The translations under genes and the position numbers were made by a program. Source: Rhodocyclaceae bacterium (GTDB taxonomy: Bacteria; Pseudomonadota; Gammaproteobacteria; Burkholderiales; Rhodocyclaceae). Taken from it: a stretch of DNA of 64,000 nt. The notes below the pieces were generated by a model. The model worked only from the letters and a program-made list of their open reading frames with translations. It did not search any database and was not told where the DNA came from. Positions 42,397 to 52,644 of this stretch are shown here, piece after piece (positions within the stretch are counted from its first letter, which is position 1; each line of letters opens with the position of its first letter). The stretch is from contig JAOADW010000046.1 in the NCBI GenBank assembly GCA_026417115.1, forward strand, positions 16,856 to 80,855, read 5' to 3'.

Positions 42397-42415
42397 GACC
42401 AATACTGCCAGAATG

Positions 42416-43753
42416 TCATGACTGTCTGAGGGCTTTGAGACGGCGGTAGAGCGTGCGCTCACTGATGCCCAGTTCTGCGGCCAACGCTTTCCGACTGCCC
42501 CGATGGCGCGCCAATTTTTGTTCGAGGAGGATGCGCTCGAGGGCGGAAGGGTCCTGTGTCACAGCCTGGGCGGGGTTCGTGGCGGAGGGCTGGCCCGTGG
42601 ATCGGACGCGACAGGCCGCTTGAACTTCTTCGGGTAAATGCCGGGGCTCGATGATTTCCCCATCCACCAACAACGAAGCGCGCTCGATCACATTGCGTAG
42701 CTCGCGCACGTTGCCAGGATAATCATAGGCCATCAAACAGGCCAAAGAGGCATCAGAGAGCGAAAGTTGCCGTCCGGGCGCGAGTCGAGCAAGGAATGCT
42801 TGCGCCAAAAGCGGAATGTCCTCACGACGCGAGCGCAACGGCGGGACGGTGATCGGGAAAGTATTGAGGCGGTAATAGAGATCTTGCCTGAACTGCCCTT
42901 CCTGGATCATGCGTCGCAAGTCCCGATGGGTGGCCGAGATCAACCGCACGTCCGCCTTCAAGTATTCATTGCCGCCCACCCGACGAAACACGCCGGCCTC
43001 GATGAGCCGCAAAAGCTTTACCTGCATGCCCAGGGGAATGTCGCCGAGTTCATCGAGGAACAGCGTGCCGCCGGCGGCCGCTTCCACGAGCCCGATGCGA
43101 CGCGTGACGGCGCCGGTGAAGGCGCCTTTTTCGTGGCCGAACAACTCGCTTTCGAACAGCGTCTCGGTCAGCCCAGAGCAATCGACGGCAATGAACGGGC
43201 GCTCGGCGCGGCGGCTACCGGCATGGATCGCATGGGCGACGACTTCTTTCCCGACGCCCGATTCGCCGAGCAACATCACCGTGACGTCGGTGGGCGCAAC
43301 GCGCGCGATCATTTCCAGCATGTGTTGAAAAACCGGCGCCCTGCCAAGCAACGCGTGCCCGCCTTGGGCGGCCCGCCCAATCGGCTCCATTTTTTCGACG
43401 AACCAACGGATGCGCCCCTCTTCATCCCTGAGCGGCGTGAGCTCGATGCTCACATAGGTCTCGCCCTGTGGCGTGTGGTGCAAATGTAAGACGCGTTCGC
43501 GCTGTCCTGACGACAGACTCCGTTGCAACGGACAAGTCTCCCCTGCCGCATCGCATGGATGAGAATAGCGATGCGAGACCGCATAACAGGTTTTGCCGAG
43601 AACGTCTTCGGCGTTCAGTTGACGACGATAGGCACGATTCGCAGCCAAAATGCGATATTGAGCATCGCACACGATGTGGGGCTCGGACAGGGCATCGAGA
43701 TAGGCGCAGAGCGCTTTTAGCGACGTCGGGAGTTCCGGTCTCTCGGATGGCAT
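42416..43753 (-). CDS. PAS-containing sigma-54-dependent transcriptional activator (bEBP)
   Basis: GESGVGKEVVAHAIHAGS, GAFTGAV, GGTLFLDELGDIP, C-terminal Fis-type HTH KALAAELGISERTLYRRLKAL; PAS with CYAVSHRYSHPCDAAGETCPL. Confidence 0.95.
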   Translation of the reverse strand: MPSERPELPTSLKALCAYLDALSEPHIVCDAQYRILAANRAYRRQLNAEDVLGKTCYAVSHRYSHPCDAAGETCPLQRSLSSGQRERVLHLHHTPQGETYVSIELTPLRDEEGRIRWFVEKMEPIGRAAQGGHALLGRAPVFQHMLEMIARVAPTDVTVMLLGESGVGKEVVAHAIHAGSRRAERPFIAVDCSGLTETLFESELFGHEKGAFTGAVTRRIGLVEAAAGGTLFLDELGDIPLGMQVKLLRLIEAGVFRRVGGNEYLKADVRLISATHRDLRRMIQEGQFRQDLYYRLNTFPITVPPLRSRREDIPLLAQAFLARLAPGRQLSLSDASLACLMAYDYPGNVRELRNVIERASLLVDGEIIEPRHLPEEVQAACRVRSTGQPSATNPAQAVTQDPSALERILLEQKLARHRGSRKALAAELGISERTLYRRLKALRQS

Positions 43754-43793
43754 GGCGGCTTCATGGAGGCGGCGTGTCGCGAAGGAAGGCGCA

Positions 43794-45137
43794 TCAAGAA
43801 GGCCTCTTTCGGGCATGGCTCTGTTCGAGGAGATCCTCTGTCGGCACGAATTGCTCTTTTCCCGTGATGAGGCGCACATCACGCTGGGGATAGGGAATCA
43901 CGATGCCTGCTTCTTGGAAGGCCTGCCAAATGGAAAGCAGGAGATCAGAACGCAAAGGCGCCGTGCCTTCCTCCGGATCGGCGATCCAAAAGGCGAGCTC
44001 GAGCGTGATGCCGGAATCGGCGAATTCTGCCAGGAAAGCCTTGGGCGGGGGATCGGCAAGCACCCGCGGCTGTCGCCTCGCTGCCTCGACGAGCAGGGCC
44101 AAGGCGCGCGCCAGATCCGTCCCATAGGCGACGCTGACACGCACGGTGTGTCGCACTTTGGGATCGGAGAAGGTTTCATTCGCGATCACTGAGGACACGA
44201 GCATTTCATTGGGCACGATCCACTCCACCCCCGCCTGCCCACGCAAGACGGTATAGCGCGTGGTGATCTGCTCGACGATGCCACGATGCCCGCCCACCTC
44301 GATCAGATTGCCGGGCCTGAGCGAGCGATCCAGCAGGATGATGAATCCCGAGACGTAGTTGGCCGCGATCTTCTGTAGGCCGAAACCCAGACCCACGCCA
44401 AGCGCGCCGCCAAACACCGAGAGCATCGTGAGATCGATACCCACTGCGGGCAGCCCAATCAGCATCGCGATCAGAAGCAACCCGACGCGGATCAATCGAC
44501 CGAGCACCAGCCGGATATTGACGTCGAGGGCATTGAGGCCCATGACTCTGGCTTCGAGGAGGCTACCCGCCCAAAGGGCGATGAGCAGGGTCACCAAAAC
44601 CGCCGCCACACCCTGCAGCAGCAACCAGAGATCGAGACGCTGCCGCCCCACCGTGAAATGCACGCTTTCGAGAAACACGATGAGATCCGGCAACACGCCC
44701 AAGATGTGCAGCGCCACCACGGCCCAGGCGGTGAAGGCGAAGAAACGCTCGAATGCCGCGAGCCAGGGCGCCTTTTCGGAAAAAGTCTGGCGCACGACAA
44801 ACACCACGGCCCGAATCACGAGCAAAGCGCCGATCAGGGGTACCGCCAGGTTCAAGAGATTGACGGCCACCCATTGTTCTAGCAGGGGGCGCAAGGACAA
44901 CACGAGCGCCAAGCTGGCCAGCGGCGGCACGAGGCGCTTGAGCCCTCGCCGCCCGAAGGTCGTGAAACGATTCTCGTCAGCTGCAGGCACGAGACGACGC
45001 TCGAGCCAATAGGCAGTCACCCAGCCAATGGCGAGACACAGGCCCAATGCCCCCATTTGCCAGAGAATGGAGGGATCATGCAGATCCCGCCAGAGCTCAT
45101 GCAATAGTCCGCCTTCGCGAAAGGTTTTCATCGTCAT
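43794..45137 (-). CDS. MscS-family mechanosensitive channel
   Basis: MSVFGGALGVGLGFGLQKIAANYVSGFIILLDRSLRPGNLIEVGGHRGIVEQITTRYTVL. Confidence 0.93.
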   Translation of the reverse strand: MTMKTFREGGLLHELWRDLHDPSILWQMGALGLCLAIGWVTAYWLERRLVPAADENRFTTFGRRGLKRLVPPLASLALVLSLRPLLEQWVAVNLLNLAVPLIGALLVIRAVVFVVRQTFSEKAPWLAAFERFFAFTAWAVVALHILGVLPDLIVFLESVHFTVGRQRLDLWLLLQGVAAVLVTLLIALWAGSLLEARVMGLNALDVNIRLVLGRLIRVGLLLIAMLIGLPAVGIDLTMLSVFGGALGVGLGFGLQKIAANYVSGFIILLDRSLRPGNLIEVGGHRGIVEQITTRYTVLRGQAGVEWIVPNEMLVSSVIANETFSDPKVRHTVRVSVAYGTDLARALALLVEAARRQPRVLADPPPKAFLAEFADSGITLELAFWIADPEEGTAPLRSDLLLSIWQAFQEAGIVIPYPQRDVRLITGKEQFVPTEDLLEQSHARKRPS

Positions 45138-45670
45138 TCCTGAAGGAGACGCGCTTGGCTTCGATGGCGCAGCCAGTTTGCGTAATAGGCTCGCGCTAGA
45201 TCGCGGTTGCCGCGCAAGATCAAGAGGTTTTCGGCGTTGCGGGTTTGCGCGGATGAGGAGAAATTGTAGCTGCCGGTGATGATCACGGGCTCTTCGCTTT
45301 CGGCATCGATGAGGATGATTTTATTGTGGGCGGCGGCAAAACGCGTTTCCAGCCAAACCGGAATACCCGCCGCGGCAAGCGAGAAAACCCAACTTGCCTC
45401 GCGTTGCGCCCGCTCCTGGTCGACGAGCAACGCCACACGCACGCCGCGCCTATGCGCGGTGTGTAAAGCGCGTGCGATGTTGCGGCTGGTCAGCACATAG
45501 GCCTGGACATGGATCGTATTGCGCGCGGCCTCGATCGCGCGCAGAATCGCTCCTTCGGCATCGTCCCAGGGCACGAAATAGGCTTCGATGCGTCCGACGG
45601 CCGGCCCTTCATGGGCGCCCTGAGCGATCGCCGCAAAGAAGAGAAGGCAGCATGCGAAAAAGCGTTTCAT
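45134..45670 (-). CDS. Phospholipase D-like (Nuc-type) single-HKD exported protein
   Basis: HNKIILIDAESEEPVIITGSYNFSSSAQTRNAENLLI, signal peptide. Confidence 0.92.
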   Translation of the reverse strand: MKRFFACCLLFFAAIAQGAHEGPAVGRIEAYFVPWDDAEGAILRAIEAARNTIHVQAYVLTSRNIARALHTAHRRGVRVALLVDQERAQREASWVFSLAAAGIPVWLETRFAAAHNKIILIDAESEEPVIITGSYNFSSSAQTRNAENLLILRGNRDLARAYYANWLRHRSQARLLQE

Positions 45671-46932
45671 CGCCGCTCCATCACGGCGGCATAGAAGCCA
45701 TCGGTGGCATGGCGATGGGGCGTCAAAAAGAGATCGTCTTCGATGGCGGGGACGAAGATGCCCTGCGCGGCGAGAATCTCACGCGCAGAGCGCCGCTCGA
45801 ATTCGGGGTGAGCGGAGAGGAAAGCGGCGACGACGCCCTCGTTTTCTTCGGCAAGGAGGCTGCACGTCGCATAAACGAGACGCCCCCCGCTCTTGAGAAG
45901 GCGCGCGGCCGCCGACAGGATCGCCTTCTGCTTGGCGACGAGCGCCTCGATGTCCGTGGGCATGATGCGCCATTTGAGATCCGGGTTGCGCCGCAACGTG
46001 CCCAGCCCCGAACAGGGGGCATCGACCAGCACGCGATCGATTTTCCCCCGGAGGCGCTTGACAGGCATGTCGTTTTCGCTGGCGAGCACGAGCGGATAGA
46101 CATTGGTCAGTCCTGCTCGCGCCAGACGGGGCTTGAGCTTGCTCAGGCGTTTCGCGGAAACGTCGAATGCATAGAGTCTCCCCGTGCCGCGCATGAGCGC
46201 GCCCAGCGCCAGGGTTTTTCCGCCAGCGCCGGCGCAGAAATCGACCACCATTTCGCCCCGCCGAGGAGCCACGAGGTGGGCGATCAACTGGCTGCCTTCG
46301 TCTTGTACCTCGACCGCGCCGGAAAGAAACAAGGAATGTTTTTCCAAAACCGGCTTTTCTGCGAGGCGCACCCCCCACGGCGCATAGGGACAGGGTTGTG
46401 CGACGATGCCATCCGCCTCCAGACTGGCCAGCACGGCTTCGCGCGTCGCCTTCAGGGCATTGACGCGCAGATCGAGGGGCGCCGGCTGATTGAGCGCGCG
46501 CGCCAAAGCGGCAAGCGCCTCTTCCCCAAAGAGAGCCTGCCAGCGCGCATAGAGCCAATCGGGCAAATCACAACGCTCGGCAGGCGAGAGGATGGGATCG
46601 CCTTCGCCGCGCCGCCTGCTCAACCATTGTCGTTCTTCGGCATCCAGTGCGCCCGCCAAAGCCTGGACGCTCATCCCCCAATGGCGTATCAGCGCAGCAA
46701 GCACCAGCAGGCGCGGCTCCCTTTTCCCACACCAGCAAGACAAACTGCGCAGCCGACGCAAGATCGTATAGGACACCTCGGCGATGAATGCGCGCTCGCG
46801 CGGACCTTGCCGGCCTTGCCGAAAAAACGCCGAAAGCTTGGCGTCGGCGGGAGCGTCGAAGCGCAAAAGCTGGGAAACCGCCTCGCTCGTCTGCTCAATC
46901 AGGGCGCGATTCGGAGCCAGGGGCAGGCGCAT
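45667..46932 (-). CDS. RsmB/NOP family rRNA cytosine-C5 methyltransferase
   Basis: VVDFCAGAGGKTLALGALM, VDAPCSGLGTLRRNPDLKW, YATCSLLAEENEGVV. Confidence 0.93.
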   Translation of the reverse strand: MRLPLAPNRALIEQTSEAVSQLLRFDAPADAKLSAFFRQGRQGPRERAFIAEVSYTILRRLRSLSCWCGKREPRLLVLAALIRHWGMSVQALAGALDAEERQWLSRRRGEGDPILSPAERCDLPDWLYARWQALFGEEALAALARALNQPAPLDLRVNALKATREAVLASLEADGIVAQPCPYAPWGVRLAEKPVLEKHSLFLSGAVEVQDEGSQLIAHLVAPRRGEMVVDFCAGAGGKTLALGALMRGTGRLYAFDVSAKRLSKLKPRLARAGLTNVYPLVLASENDMPVKRLRGKIDRVLVDAPCSGLGTLRRNPDLKWRIMPTDIEALVAKQKAILSAAARLLKSGGRLVYATCSLLAEENEGVVAAFLSAHPEFERRSAREILAAQGIFVPAIEDDLFLTPHRHATDGFYAAVMERR

Positions 46933-47917
46933 GATCCAGAGTCATCAACCGTTGTTCATAAAGATCGCCTTTCCGGTCTCGATGACGAATCAATACCGGC
47001 AAGCGCGTCTTTTCGTCGAGCCAAACCTCGGTATATTCTCCCGTCGCACCCTCGCCCACCCGGTATCGTCGAGCGCGCCATGCGCCGGCCTCGCTCTCGA
47101 CGAGAGACGCTTCGGCGTCGATCTCGATGCGATAAGGAGCCAGCTTGCGGCCACTCGCCACGACGAGTTGCGTCGGCGTTCTCGCCACATCAAGCCAGGC
47201 CAGCTGGTAAAACCAAGAGATGAGATCCTGGCTGGCCATGAACGGTTGCGATGCGCCATCGGCGAGGATGATCCGCCCTTCCTCGCGCGAAAAGAGCAGC
47301 GCCTCCCGTGGCCGCCCTTCCCTGATCACGCGGTATTCCTCGGGTTGCAAGCCGCCCGCAACGATGCCGCGGCTTTCCTGCCGCAAATCGACAGGCCTCA
47401 CCCAGGCCGCCAAGCCGGTGGTGCGGGCTTCCACGACGAGGCGGTAGCCATGTCCATCTGTCTCCCAGAGATGGCGACTTTCGCCGATCAGAAAACCGTT
47501 GCGGGAAACGGCAAAGCCCAAGGCAGCGCGCAGCGGCCATGGCGCTGGTCGAGTAGGCAAGTTTTCCTCCTCGTTCGCCACAGACGTTTCTGCAAAAACT
47601 GGCTCGCCGGCGCCGACAGTCGTTTTTCCATTGGGTGTGCTTTCGGAAACTGCACTTTCCGCCATGGGCTGGGCAAGGGGAAGCGCCTGCTCTGTCTGGT
47701 CACTCGACGTCCTCGCCGGCGCCGCCGGCGCTGCGCGTCGATGCGGAAAGGGGGCTGGCGCCTTTTTCTTTTCCACCGCAACGGGAGGGGCAGGGGGGCT
47801 TAGCCGTACCGCCATCTGCGGCGGAGGGTCTTCCTCGAGGGGCAATTGCCAAGCAGGAATCAGCAAGGCGACGAGATGCGCCGCGATCGAGGCAGCAAAG
47901 GCGATCCACAACGGCAT
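46895..47917 (-). CDS. DUF3108 domain-containing protein
   Basis: N-terminal TM and proline-rich linker, then FAVSRNGFLIGESRHLWETDGHGYRLVVEARTTGLAAWVRPVDLRQESRG. Confidence 0.75.
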   Translation of the reverse strand: MPLWIAFAASIAAHLVALLIPAWQLPLEEDPPPQMAVRLSPPAPPVAVEKKKAPAPFPHRRAAPAAPARTSSDQTEQALPLAQPMAESAVSESTPNGKTTVGAGEPVFAETSVANEEENLPTRPAPWPLRAALGFAVSRNGFLIGESRHLWETDGHGYRLVVEARTTGLAAWVRPVDLRQESRGIVAGGLQPEEYRVIREGRPREALLFSREEGRIILADGASQPFMASQDLISWFYQLAWLDVARTPTQLVVASGRKLAPYRIEIDAEASLVESEAGAWRARRYRVGEGATGEYTEVWLDEKTRLPVLIRHRDRKGDLYEQRLMTLDHAPAPGSESRPD

Positions 47918-47934
47918 CGTGAAACGAGAGGCAA

Positions 47935-48570
47935 TCAAGGGCCGGGTACACGCAAGGCCGCCTGCGCCGAGCATTGGCCATCCTGCCAGACGACTCGCCC
48001 ATCGACGAGCCGGCAGCGCCCTTCGAGCAAGGCGCGCGCCGCATAGGGATAGATGCGATGCTCTTGCGCCAAGACGCGCGCAGCAAGTCGCTCGGCGTCA
48101 TCGTCCGGCAGCACCGGCACGGCGGCTTGCACGATGATGGGGCCTGCATCGACCGCCGCGGTCACGAAATGCACGGTGCAACCATGGATGCGCACCCCGG
48201 CAGCCAGCGCAGCCGCATGGGTATGCAAACCCGGGAATGCCGGCAACAACGAAGGATGGATATTGATCAGCCGTCCAGAAAAACGCGCGACGAACGCTTC
48301 CCCCAGCACCCGCATGAACCCCGCGAGAAAGACCCATTGTGCGCCACGTCGCTCGAGTTCTTCCGCCAACGCCTGATCGAAGGCGGCGCGCTCGGAAAAC
48401 TGCTTGTGATCGATGACGGCCACTGGAATGCCCTGCGCTGCCGCCCAGCAAAGACCTGCGGCCTCGGGGCGATTGCTGAGCACGCCGACACAACGCCCGG
48501 GCAAGGCGGCGGAAACCAACGCCTGCATATTGCTGCCCCGGCCAGAAATCAGGATTGCGTAATCGCTCAT
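47935..48570 (-). CDS. purN: Phosphoribosylglycinamide formyltransferase
   Basis: AILISGRGSNMQALV, LAGFMRVLGEAFVARFSGRLINIHPSLLPAFPGLHTH. Confidence 0.97.
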   Translation of the reverse strand: MSDYAILISGRGSNMQALVSAALPGRCVGVLSNRPEAAGLCWAAAQGIPVAVIDHKQFSERAAFDQALAEELERRGAQWVFLAGFMRVLGEAFVARFSGRLINIHPSLLPAFPGLHTHAAALAAGVRIHGCTVHFVTAAVDAGPIIVQAAVPVLPDDDAERLAARVLAQEHRIYPYAARALLEGRCRLVDGRVVWQDGQCSAQAALRVPGP

Positions 48571-49244
48571 TTGACGGGCAAGAAAACGGCGGTGGCGAGG
48601 CCTTGCGCCACTTTCGCAACGGTGCGGTTCTGGCGATCGGCCACGGTTTGGGACAACAAATCCATGCTCATGATCAGTTTGCCGAATTCGCGCTCGAAAG
48701 AAAGATTGACCACCTCGCCCATTTCGTTCGCAAAAAGTAGCGGGGAGCCTGGCGGCAAATCGTCTTCTTGCACGCTTCGCTTGGCCTCGCGCAGCTTCCA
48801 TGCTGCGATCTCGAGGTTGCGAGCCGCATTGTAAAGCCGTTGGGCATCGAGATCGTCGGTCAGAAAGAATTCCTCTTTGCGATCGAAGGCGTCATCGAGC
48901 ATCTCCATGAGTCCCCCGATGAAACCCGCGACCCGATCGCCGCTATACCGTTCGGAAAGGGCGACGAGCACGCGTTCCGTGCCACGCAGATTGCCCGCAC
49001 GTGGCCAGGCGCCCAGCGCCAACTTTTCCAGCGCCGCTTCACGGCTTGCATACCCGCTTTTCTTCCATTCCCGTGGATTGCGGCGATAGAGCTTGTCGGC
49101 AAGGCGTAAGAGCCCTTGGCGGGTTTCTTTGCGCACGAGGTCGGCCAGGCGATCGACATCCCCCTTCGCGAGCTGCTTCGGATGCGTGACACAGCCTATC
49201 AACGCCAGGGAGGCGATGCCCACAAGCCAATGGCGGCGCTTCAT
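48567..49244 (-). CDS. Putative lipoprotein of unknown function
   Basis: MKRRHWLVGIASLALIGCVTHPK lipobox; ATGA-type overlap with purN. Confidence 0.7.
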   Translation of the reverse strand: MKRRHWLVGIASLALIGCVTHPKQLAKGDVDRLADLVRKETRQGLLRLADKLYRRNPREWKKSGYASREAALEKLALGAWPRAGNLRGTERVLVALSERYSGDRVAGFIGGLMEMLDDAFDRKEEFFLTDDLDAQRLYNAARNLEIAAWKLREAKRSVQEDDLPPGSPLLFANEMGEVVNLSFEREFGKLIMSMDLLSQTVADRQNRTVAKVAQGLATAVFLPVK

Positions 49245-49891
49245 GGCGACGAACGCGCGCGCCGTTCGCGCAGCCAAGCCAACGCAAGGGGTGTCACCGA
49301 CGCCCCGATGATGGCGAGGATCACCCAGGAAAAATTGTTTTTGACGAGCGGAAGATTGCCAAACCAATAGCCGGCCAGCGTGAGCGAAAACACCCAGAGA
49401 ATGGCGCCCAACAAATCGAAAACGAAGAAACGGGGATATCTCATCGCGGCAAACCCGGCGACGAAGGGCGCGAAGGTGCGCACGAGCGGTATGAAGCGCG
49501 CGATGGTCATGGTAAAGGGCCCATGACGCTCATAGAAAGCGTGCGTTTTGTCGAAAGCGGCGCGGTTGAAATAACGCGAGCCCTCCCCCCACGCCAGCAC
49601 CTTGCGGCCAAACCAGCGCCCGATCGCATAGTTCGTGTTGTCGCCGATCACCGCTGCTCCCAGCAAGACGGCAATCAAAGCGGTGATATCCATGCCGCCC
49701 GCCGCTGCAAGGGCGCCCGCGACGAAAAGCAACGAGTCGCCCGGCAAGAAAGGAGTCACCACGAGGCCCGTCTCACAAAAGACGATCAAAAACAGGATGG
49801 CATAGATCCAGATTCCATACTGCGCCACCAGCATCGCCAGGTGGCGATCCAGATGCAAGACGAGATCGATGAATTGAACAAGGAACTCCAT
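49241..49891 (-). CDS. DedA family membrane protein
   Basis: IVFCETGLVVTPFLPGDSLLFVAGALAAAG, RFIPLVRTFAPFVAGFAAM. Confidence 0.96.
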   Translation of the reverse strand: MEFLVQFIDLVLHLDRHLAMLVAQYGIWIYAILFLIVFCETGLVVTPFLPGDSLLFVAGALAAAGGMDITALIAVLLGAAVIGDNTNYAIGRWFGRKVLAWGEGSRYFNRAAFDKTHAFYERHGPFTMTIARFIPLVRTFAPFVAGFAAMRYPRFFVFDLLGAILWVFSLTLAGYWFGNLPLVKNNFSWVILAIIGASVTPLALAWLRERRARSSP

Positions 49892-49927
49892 GAGCGCGAG
49901 TATATCCCCTCGCCCTATAATCGTCAG

Positions 49928-51688
49928 ATGGGGCGGATCCGGTTGTTGCCCGATTTGTTGATCAGCCAGATCGCCGCTGGCGAGGCCATCGAACGGCCCG
50001 CCTCGGCGCTCAAGGAACTCGTCGAAAACAGCCTCGATGCAGGCAGCCGGCACATCGAGGTTTCTCTCGAAGAAGGCGGTGTCAAGCGTTTGGCGGTCAA
50101 CGACGACGGCGCCGGCATCGCCAAGGAAGATCTCCCGCTGGCGGCGACCCGTCACGCGACGAGCAAGATTGCCTCGCTGGCAGACCTCGAGCGCGTCGAA
50201 AGCTTTGGCTTCCGTGGCGAGGCGCTGGCGTCGCTCGCCGCCGTCGCGCGCCTGACCTTGATCAGTCGGACGGCCGACAGCCCCCATGCCTGGCGCTTCG
50301 AGGTCGAAAAGGGGCGCATCGAGCCCGCGGCCGGCAAATTCGGCACCACCGTGATCGTCGAAGAGCTCTTTTATCGCACGCCTGCACGGCGCAAATTCCT
50401 CAAAAGCAGCGCCACCGAATTCGCCCACTGTGACGAAGCCTTGCTGCGCATCGCGCTCGCGCGGCCCGACGTCGCGTTCGTCTTGCGGCACCACGATAGG
50501 GAAAAACGTCGTCTGCCTGCGGCGGATTTCTTCGCGCGCGCCCAAGCAGTTCTGGGAGAGACGGTGATGCAAGCCTCCCGCGAGATCGATGTGCGTGCCG
50601 GTAGTTTCCGACTCCGTGGCCTTTTGGGATTGCCCACCCTTTCGGCGCGCGGACGCGCGCCGCAATACTGGTTCGTCAACGGCCGCATCGTCCGCGACAG
50701 GGTTCTCGCGCACGCAACGCGCGAGGCCTATGCCGATGTTCTACACAGCGCGGCTTCTCCCGCCTGGGCGCTGTTTCTCGAACTCCCCCCCGATCTCGTC
50801 GACGTCAACGTTCATCCAACCAAGGCGGAGGTTCGCTTTCGTGACGCTCATAGCGTCCACCGCTTCGTCTTCTCTTCCCTCGAACGAGCCTTGGCGAAGC
50901 CCATGAGGGCGCCGCAGAGATCAGCGGTCGAGGCGGTCTCTGCCATCCCGCCCGCCCTTGAAAAGGGGCACTTCCCGCCCCCGACTTACGCCCAAGCCCT
51001 AGAGCCCCCCCCGCTTGCCCTTGGGGAACCCTCTGTGCGCGACTATTTGGCTTTCGTGGAAGGCGCCTTTCCACAGGCAAAGACAGATCATTCGCCATGC
51101 TTGGAGGAAAGGCCGCTGGGGGAAGCCCTCGCGCAGCTCGCTGGCGTCTATATCCTTGCTCAAAACGCCCAGGGACTCGTGATCGTCGACATGCATGCAG
51201 CGCACGAGCGCATCCTCTACGAAAAGCTCAAGCGCGCTGCCGAGACAAGGCTCGAAAGTCAAAGGCTTCTCGTGCCCGTGGTGTTTGCCGCCAGCGAACT
51301 GGAGCTATCGCTGTGCGTAGAGCATAACGAAGAGCTCGCCGCGCTCGGCTTCGAGATCGTCCAAATCGGACCGCGCGAACTCGCCGTGAAAAGCGTGCCC
51401 GCCCTTCTCGCCGGCGCCGATGTCGAACGCCTCGTGCGCGCGCTCTTCGCCGAGCTCGGCGAACAACCCGAAACTCGCCTCGTCGCCATCCGACGCAACG
51501 AAGTGCTCGCGCGGCTTGCTTGTCACGGCGCCGTACGCGCTCACCGCACGCTGAGCCTCATAGAGATGAACGCGCTGCTCCGCCAGCTGGAAAGCGCTTT
51601 GCGCGCCGATCAATGCAACCACGGCCGGCCGACATGGAAGCAGCTGACCCTGGCTGAACTCGATGCGCTGTTCATGAGGGGACGATGA
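49928..51688 (+). CDS. mutL: DNA mismatch repair protein MutL
   Basis: IRLLPDLLISQIAAGEAIERPASALKELVENSLDAGS, GFRGEALASLAAVARL, C-terminal MHAAHERILYEKLK. Confidence 0.98.
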   Translation: MGRIRLLPDLLISQIAAGEAIERPASALKELVENSLDAGSRHIEVSLEEGGVKRLAVNDDGAGIAKEDLPLAATRHATSKIASLADLERVESFGFRGEALASLAAVARLTLISRTADSPHAWRFEVEKGRIEPAAGKFGTTVIVEELFYRTPARRKFLKSSATEFAHCDEALLRIALARPDVAFVLRHHDREKRRLPAADFFARAQAVLGETVMQASREIDVRAGSFRLRGLLGLPTLSARGRAPQYWFVNGRIVRDRVLAHATREAYADVLHSAASPAWALFLELPPDLVDVNVHPTKAEVRFRDAHSVHRFVFSSLERALAKPMRAPQRSAVEAVSAIPPALEKGHFPPPTYAQALEPPPLALGEPSVRDYLAFVEGAFPQAKTDHSPCLEERPLGEALAQLAGVYILAQNAQGLVIVDMHAAHERILYEKLKRAAETRLESQRLLVPVVFAASELELSLCVEHNEELAALGFEIVQIGPRELAVKSVPALLAGADVERLVRALFAELGEQPETRLVAIRRNEVLARLACHGAVRAHRTLSLIEMNALLRQLESALRADQCNHGRPTWKQLTLAELDALFMRGR

Positions 51689-52644
51689 AGTCGCCGCCTC
51701 CTCTCATCGCCTTGATCGGCCCCACCGCGAGCGGCAAGAGCGATTTGGCGGCAGCCATCGCGGCGCGTTTTCCGGTCGAAATCATCAGTCTCGATTCGGC
51801 GCAAGTCTACCTCGGCATGGACATCGGCACCGCAAAGCCCGATGCGCAGACGCGTCGCGCCATTCCCCATCACCTGATCGACATCCTAGCGCCCACCGAA
51901 AGCTATTCCGCGGGCCGCTTTCGGGAAGATGCGCTCACCGTCAGTGAAGCGATCATTGCGCGCGGCCATATCCCGTTGCTCGTCGGCGGCACCATGCTCT
52001 ATTACCAGACGCTCGTGGCCGGCCTGGCGCGCCTGCCAAGCGCGCACGCCGACATACGCGCGGAAATCGACAGAGCAGCCGCCCAGCACGGTTGGCCAGC
52101 CCTGCATGCCGAACTCGCGCGCGTCGATCCGCAAACGGCCGCTCGCCTTTCGCCCACCGACGGCCAACGCATCCAGCGCGCCCTCGAAGTCTATCGGGCA
52201 ACCGGCCAGCCGCTCTCTCTGTGGCTCGCGCGCCAGACGACGACGCCTTTTCCCTATCGGCGCCTCACCCTAGCGCTCGACGTCGACGACCGAATGCTGC
52301 TCGCCGCACGGATCGCCGAGCGCTTTCAGCGCATGCTCGCCCAGGGCCTTGTGAGCGAAGTCGAAGCGCTGCGCGAGCGCTATCCGCTCACCGCCGCACA
52401 CCCTTCGATGCGATGCGTCGGCTACCGACAAGTCTGGCAGATGCTGGAGGGGGAATTCCCTCGCTCAGCGCTCGCCGAGCGAGGCATCGCCGCCACCCGG
52501 CAACTCGCCAAGAGACAGCTTACCTGGCTGCGCAGTTTTCGAGAAAAAGGCTTGATCGATCATTTGTTCGCCTTCTCCGAAGCCTCTCTCGAAGCGAAAA
52601 TAACGGCTGTCATCGCGCGCTTTCTCGATGCAGTCGCATCATGA
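51685..52644 (+). CDS. miaA: tRNA dimethylallyltransferase
   Basis: LIGPTASGKSDLAAAIA, ISLDSAQVYLGMDIGTAKP, RCVGYRQVWQML. Confidence 0.98.
   Translation: MKSPPPLIALIGPTASGKSDLAAAIAARFPVEIISLDSAQVYLGMDIGTAKPDAQTRRAIPHHLIDILAPTESYSAGRFREDALTVSEAIIARGHIPLLVGGTMLYYQTLVAGLARLPSAHADIRAEIDRAAAQHGWPALHAELARVDPQTAARLSPTDGQRIQRALEVYRATGQPLSLWLARQTTTPFPYRRLTLALDVDDRMLLAARIAERFQRMLAQGLVSEVEALRERYPLTAAHPSMRCVGYRQVWQMLEGEFPRSALAERGIAATRQLAKRQLTWLRSFREKGLIDHLFAFSEASLEAKITAVIARFLDAVAS

Noticed and set aside
45394-47223. 609-aa plus-strand ORF opposite the PLD, RsmB-like and DUF3108 genes
   Set aside because: Shadow ORF; sense-strand proteins have clear catalytic motifs.
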